Positions 59,141 to 64,000 of a stretch of 64,000 nucleotides of DNA are shown piece by piece. A program made the translations under genes and the position numbers. The stretch is taken from the NCBI RefSeq assembly GCF_047948215.1, contig NC_134457.1, positions 85,887,398 through 85,951,397 on the forward strand, read 5' to 3'. The notes beneath the pieces are model-generated. The model was not told the origin of the DNA, made no database searches, and saw only the letters and a list, made by a program, of their open reading frames with translations. The stretch's first letter is position 1. Every line of letters begins with the position of its first letter. The stretch comes from Lycorma delicatula (taxonomy: Eukaryota; Arthropoda; Insecta; Hemiptera; Fulgoridae).

Positions 59141-59285
59141 ATTGAGTATGACTGTATGAAATGAAGTTTAGAGAAATAATTTATAATGAAAAGATTCTTG
59201 TGAATGAAAAAGGGAGAGAAATAGATAAACTAGATTGTAAAAAGAGAAATATTTTATCAATTTCAATCGGATAAGATGTAATGAT

Positions 59286-59457
59286 AGAGTTATTGAGGAC
59301 CTTCCAACCTTGGAAGGTTGTATCGCCGCCACATTTTCCGATGGTACTGCTATCCTTGTCGTTAACGAAAACCCTGAACTACAACCCCGGGAGCTGCAAA
59401 TGGCATTGAACTTTGTCTGGCAGAAAAAATGAAGGATTAAAGTTTGCAAGTTGTATT
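59286..59457 (+). pseudogene. Jockey-clade reverse transcriptase fragment
   Basis: Reads RVIEDLPTLEGCIAATFSDG TAILVVNENPELQPRELQMA LNFVWQKK, stop, RIKV. It aligns with the Jockey RT core ATFADDTAIL..., with the catalytic FADD changed to FSDG. It is bounded on both sides by unrelated sequence. Confidence 0.75.
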
Positions 59458-59469
59458 TTTTTTTTGTTC

Positions 59470-61050
59470 TCACGAGCTATCGCTTGATTAGTTCTCAGTT
59501 TTTCATTGACTATTTATTTGTTTATTGGTTTTTATTTGTTGTTTGTTTTTATGGGTTAAGAAGTGTTGGCAGATATATTCTTTAGTAATGGAATTTAAGA
59601 TTATTGCTTACTGATATTATGGGAGCTCCTTAAGAACCCCCCCTTATCATGTGCTTATTATCAAACGATTTACTTATGGTTCTACTTAAGGAACCGATTA
59701 TATATATATATATATATATATATTAGTTGTGGAAAAAAAAAATATATATATATTTTATGTTGCTTTATTAATTTGGTATCACATTTATCATTATGTCGCA
59801 ATTTTCATTTATATATTTCGATATAAAATTTCAATTTGATAATTTTAAATCCTAATCCTAATAAATCCTAAATTAATAAATGGTAATTATCATGTTATTT
59901 ATGCATAAACTATTTTATTTCCTTTTTATGATAGATTTAATTAACCTAATTTTTATACAATTATAGTTTTAACATTCTGTAATGTCAGCAAAATCAACAA
60001 ACATAGATGATTTTAAATGTATTTCCCTCAATATTTTTCTTATTTTAATCAGCTATACGAACAAATTTTATATCGATAATAATAGGTTCAAGCAAAAAAC
60101 AACAAATATATTTATTCAATATCGTAGGAAAATTGAGTCATATACGGATTTATTCATCATATAATACCATTATTATTAATTCGGTAATCGAATGAAATAC
60201 TGTTTTTATTCAATCAAAATATACCAAGTACGTGTTGATAATAAAGCAAGTTCATCCGATTAATCCTTCTACAATATTTATTCATACATTTAAATGTGAC
60301 GATATTTATTTATAGAATTTGAAGTGTGCTAAATAAAGATAAATTTATAAAAAAAAAATTTTAATTTAAAATTTATAAATTTAATTTTTTGTTAAAATTT
60401 TTTAAACTATGTTGTATTCTTAAAATTGCAATCGATATTCTAAATTGTAAAATAAAAGAATAGGTTATGCATGCTACTCTGATGAAATTTTTATTATGGT
60501 TTCCTTTAATTCTTCCAGGCAAATGTCAGCGAGGTTTCTTTATTCTTTCATCCGTGGAAACATATATACCTATTCCTAATGTGATTAACATAATTTATTA
60601 TATTGTACCGATCACATTAAAAATATTATTTTCTTAGCCTCGTTATATATTTGTCAACGAGTTTGAAATTTAATAAATCGATTTCCAGCTTATGATAAAA
60701 TTCCCCTTCCGATTAATTTAGTTTCTAATACTTCATTTCATTTCTTTTCACAAATTCATTTTTAATTAACTGAAAAAAATCTATCGAAAAGCATTCTTTT
60801 AGATTACATTTTAACCTCTTTCCAATTTAAATCCGTTAGAATGCGAAACTAAAATATTTGCCTCATAAACTTTCTAAAAAAAAATCATTATTCCTCATAA
60901 TACGAGAAAAATGGGATGTTAGTTTTCTCCAGCGGTTTTTCTGTAATCTAAATATTTAAATTAATTATTACTTCGTAGGAAAAAACTAGTAGTAAGTTCG
61001 TTTTTGTAAGCTAACTAAACCAAAATTAATAAAGACTGAGAAGATTAAAT
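59470..61050. other. AT-rich intronic DNA with (TA)n
   Basis: A TATATA run lies at 59,698-59,724 and a second near 59,742-59,752. No gene is supported. Confidence 0.6.
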
Positions 61051-61059
61051 AATAATAAT

Positions 61060-61300
61060 ACGATTGGCTGGTGTACATATATAACTTGGTTGACGCGGGG
61101 GATAAGGGTGGCGGATATCTGAGAAGGGATGGACGCTTAAACCAACTCGCATTCACGTCTTTCTGGGGAGTAGCCTCATCTTGGAATAAGAGATTTATCT
61201 TTGGTTGCGCAACTACTTCTAGTGAAAGTTTCTTACGAATGAAGTTACAAACCCTCCAACATTTGCTAGACTGCACGTGTAATTTGGGAATATGATGTCA
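61060..61300. other. Unrecognised GC-richer segment with overlapping open frames
   Basis: Both strands are open here (plus 61,071-61,295; minus 60,986-61,276). The minus frame reads VAQPKINLLFQDEATPQKDV then NASWFKRPSLLRYPPPLSP. I do not recognise either product. It adjoins the mariner relic and may be part of another repeat. Confidence 0.35.
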
Positions 61301-61389
61301 TACAATCAAGGCTAGGACTTTGTCAGTTTAAAGGAAGGCGTGAAGCTGTAGAAAATAAGAGTTACTATAAGTGATCAAGGAAAAGTGTG

Positions 61390-62170
61390 ATAGATGACAA
61401 CTTTCGATAAATCTGAGACCTCATTGAAGACAAACATCTTACAGTTGATCACAACGATCCAAAGTGAGCATCATCCACAGAAGCGTTCATTTCGTCATCC
61501 CAAAGCAATTTAGGTTCAGCAAAATCTGAGTGGTTCAAATTCCAGGACTTTTAACCCAAAATCAGAAAGAGGCACGGCAAAACGATTTAAGAATCGATTT
61601 CCACCAGAAGGAAATAATTTTTTGTATTGTATAGTCACATATGATGAGAAATGGATCCATTTTTTAATTTTGAAATCGGCGAATACGAATTGGTGTAGGA
61701 GTGGAAATCCTTGCCCTATAAAGGCGAAAACGGATCCGTTGGTTGGAAAAATCCTCGCAACCGTTTTTTTAGGACCGAAAAGGCGTATTACTCATCAATT
61801 TTCTTCATGAACGTCGCACTGGGCTGCATACTAGCGCTTAGATAAAGTGAAAGCCGCCTATAGGAACAAAAAGCCCCGTTAGCCAATCAGAGATGTGATT
61901 TCCTTTTATGACAACGCCAGGCCTCACACAGCGGTTGGAACTTGGGTATAAACCAGACGAAATTTACTGGAAAACCTTGGAGTATCCTCTGTATAATTTA
62001 CAATTATCTCCCTGAGATTTATTTTTGTTTGGGGTCATTGAATAAGGCAATGGGATGACTACGATTCCAGAACGCAAGTAGCGGAATTCATGCGAAATTG
62101 AATTGTAACAAATCCTCAACGTTTATGAAGGTATCAAAACACTCCATGCGTTTTTCGAAAAAATTATAAA
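61390..62170 (+). pseudogene. Mariner transposase relic
   Basis: VIDDNFR, LIEDKHLTVDHND (61,390-61,450), LGSAKSEWF, then TYDEKWIHF (61,636-61,662, catalytic Asp), NWCRSGNPCPIKAKTDPLVG KILATVFLG and, after stops, FYDNARPHTAVGTW (61,905-61,945, second Asp) and SP.DLFLFGVIE (61,990-62,035, third Asp region). Frames and spacing follow a mariner transposase. Stops and frameshifts throughout; terminal repeats were not resolved. Confidence 0.82.
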
Positions 62171-62179
62171 ACTAAATTA

Positions 62180-63050
62180 TAAAATTATAAATATAAATAT
62201 AATTTTATATTTTTATTCTGTATTAATAAATGTTGAAAACAAAAGTCCAGTTTATATAAATAAATATATATATATATATGTATAATTATATATACATACA
62301 TAAATATATTTTATAATGTATATATAAAATGTGATTTTCAATATTTCGCAATAGTGCAGGCAATATACAACTATAGTTTCACCAAAAAATTATTAGCTTG
62401 TATAATTATTGTTTTATTAACTGCTGTCCATAATAATCCCCTATGTAGTTTAAGATATTAGATGATCATTACAGATTTTATTTCTCTACAACATTTATAA
62501 TATAGCCATATTTTAAAAGGTATAATATAATTAATTAAAAGGTATAATATTTTCTTCTTTTTCAGCTAATCAAAACGAACAGATGAGTATTTTAATTTTA
62601 AAAAAGAAATATACTTCGTTTAAATTGCTACAACTAACAATGTGTCCTGTCATTAATAACGACTAGTCCAGAATACGATGCAATCAGTCATGGAAAATGA
62701 ATAAATATTAACTATTAGTCAATAGAGCATAATTTAGAATTATTTTTAAATTTGATTTAAAATTAAATTAGATTATAAAGTATAAAAAAGGTTAGTCCTT
62801 AAAAATTTAAGCAAAAGAAAATTTTCAATAACGAAGTAAAATTGAATGGATGATAGAACAATTAGGGGAATAAATTAAGACCATGTACCGTAGATCATTT
62901 AATGCTGCTATAAAACCAGTTGTTAATTTCAAAGTTAATGGCAGATGAAACAGGATAAGTATAGACTTCTACTAAGAAAACTGAGAAATGTGCTATTAAA
63001 TGAATAGACAGCAGTTGAAGACATAAAGATGGAATGGATGGTAATATTAA
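62180..63050. other. AT-rich intronic DNA with TA-rich tracts
   Basis: TA-rich at 62,260-62,345; a short direct duplication AAAAGGTATAATAT at 62,515-62,550. Nothing else recognised. Confidence 0.55.
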
Positions 63051-63059
63051 ATTTTCCGA

Positions 63060-63715
63060 CTTTTTCATAAGCTTAAAATTAAAAAAATATAAGCTTTAAA
63101 GAGCAGCATACAAACTATAACATGAAAATTTCTGCATGGAAGACCAAACGATGTTGATCAGGATATTGATCATAAACTGGAAAAATTCCAATCAGTATGT
63201 GAAACAATCCGGCAAACATTAACGAAGAAGACTAGGAAAGAGAACAGACTAAAATTTTATAAAACAATGGTCGTACCGGTTTTATTATGGTTTAGGAACG
63301 TGGGTGCCTGGTACAACGCGTAAGAGCAGAATTCAAGCATCAGAAATGCGGATTTTAGATTTGTGAAAGATTGTAAGAGACTGGAAAAGTTCTATAATGG
63401 TAATATCTGGAAGGAGTTAAATATATTCGTATTATGATAGAAGATAGAATTTAGAAGATATGTTAAGATAGAAGATAGAATATTAGAGAATAAACAAAGA
63501 TGGTTAGCCCACCAGAGAGAATGCACAAGAGAGGATGCCGGATGAAAGGTTACCCAGGAAGGTATCTCCATACCTTCCTGGGTAACCTTTCATACACACC
63601 CGTAGGTCGAAGAGAGGTGGGAAGACCAAGGAAGATTTGACACCTTGAGGGATTCTTCTGAAATTGGAACAGGCGATTCGCCTGTAATTGAAGGACAAAG
63701 AAGAAGAAGAAGAAG
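63060..63715 (+). pseudogene. LINE 3'-terminal ORF2 relic with (GAA)n tail and internal hairpin
   Basis: QDIDHKLEKFQSVCETIRQT, TRKENRLKFYKTMVVPVLL, TTRKSRIQASEMRILDL, WKELNIFVL and RMPDERLPRKV followed after the hairpin by TPVGRREVGRPRKI are the thumb and C-terminal motifs of an insect LINE. It ends GGACAAAGAAGAAGAAGAAG. The hairpin at 63,542-63,593 interrupts the coding order between RLPRKV and the YTP..GRRxVGRPRK motif. Confidence 0.75.
63542..63593. repeat. Perfect hairpin, 24-bp arms, CTCC loop
   Basis: The arm 63,542-63,565 (ATGAAAGGTTACCCAGGAAG then GTAT) is mirrored without mismatch at 63,570-63,593. The inverted copy is inserted in otherwise continuous LINE coding order, so it arose by inverted duplication of its left neighbour. 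Confidence 0.95.
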
Positions 63716-63719
63716 ATAA

Positions 63720-64000
63720 TATTTAAATCCTAATTATATAGATGTATCTTCCACTAAATATATATAATTCTCTTTTCTCTTAGAGTCAATAATCGATATA
63801 ATTTCAAGAAACTGATAAAATTTAATATCACTATAGAATGAGATAATAAATTTGAGAAAACTGGCAATCAAATAACAGTATATAAAATGGTTTAGGATTT
63901 TCTACAATTAAAAAAAATCACTTTGGTTTTTTTATTTCTTAATAAACAGAAACATTAAATTAAATGATCAATTTAATTTCCTGGAGGATATACGAGTAGT
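63720..64000. other. AT-rich DNA to the window edge
   Basis: No feature recognised. Confidence 0.6.

Noticed and set aside
61060..61300. Upstream receptor exon (TM1/TM2)
   Set aside because: Neither strand shows the N...L.LADL pattern expected before VTFLLMP; the sequence is not hydrophobic enough for a transmembrane segment.

Overview
The window is AT-rich eukaryotic DNA, almost certainly from an insect and most likely a hemipteran. That order-level guess rests on repeat types I associate with hemipteran genomes and is weak. No bacterial operon, CRISPR array or true tRNA/rRNA gene is visible. The only host coding sequence I can defend is two minus-strand exons with consensus splice sites, at 49606-49754 and 549-654. 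Joined across a phase-2 intron inside the Arg codon of the DRY motif, they encode TM2-end, extracellular loop 1, TM3, DRY, intracellular loop 2 and TM4 of a class-A GPCR of the adipokinetic-hormone/GnRH-like receptor group. Everything from 655 to 49605 is therefore one 48,951-bp intron. Sequence above 49755 belongs to the next upstream intron, and sequence below 548 to the next downstream intron.

The large intron is a graveyard of mobile DNA. From low to high coordinates it holds: a tRNA-derived SINE (0.9 kb); a DUF4817-type Tc1/mariner (IS630) transposase relic with an 88-bp tandem duplication (2.4-3.4 kb); a LINE relic (3.6-4.2 kb); a fold-back element (5.7-6.2 kb); a pair of GC-rich modules (7.0-7.25 kb); a Jockey/CR1-like reverse-transcriptase relic (7.3-8.9 kb); a hAT-terminus-like sequence (9.06 kb); a Merlin/IS1016-like transposase relic (20.8-21.3 kb); a LINE tail (27.1-27.6 kb); a near full-length RTE retrotransposon with a 12-bp target-site duplication (27,887-31,088); a hAT element with ZMYM1-like transposase and an 8-bp duplication (34,706-38,953), itself interrupted by a 5'-truncated R1-clade retrotransposon with its own 11-bp duplication (35,105-36,089); and an R1-like gag/endonuclease/RT relic (43.0-45.6 kb).

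The upstream intron (above 49.75 kb) holds a Helitron fragment next to a long inverted repeat (50.4-51.7 kb), a ZBED5-like hAT relic (53.7-54.3 kb), SINE copies, two mariner relics (57.9-58.7 and 61.4-62.2 kb) and several LINE 3' fragments (56.3-57.4, 58.8-59.5, 63.1-63.7 kb). The rest is very AT-rich intronic DNA with microsatellites.

The strongest unexplained structural signal is a set of perfect or near-perfect short-loop inverted duplications (arms 12-24 bp, spacers 2-11 nt). They lie at unrelated places, including inside three different retrotransposon copies, and look like snap-back template-switch events. The R1 copy carries two of them back to back, the first one overlapping its stop codon. 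No gene network operates here beyond the receptor gene; the other open frames are selfish-element remnants, mostly broken.
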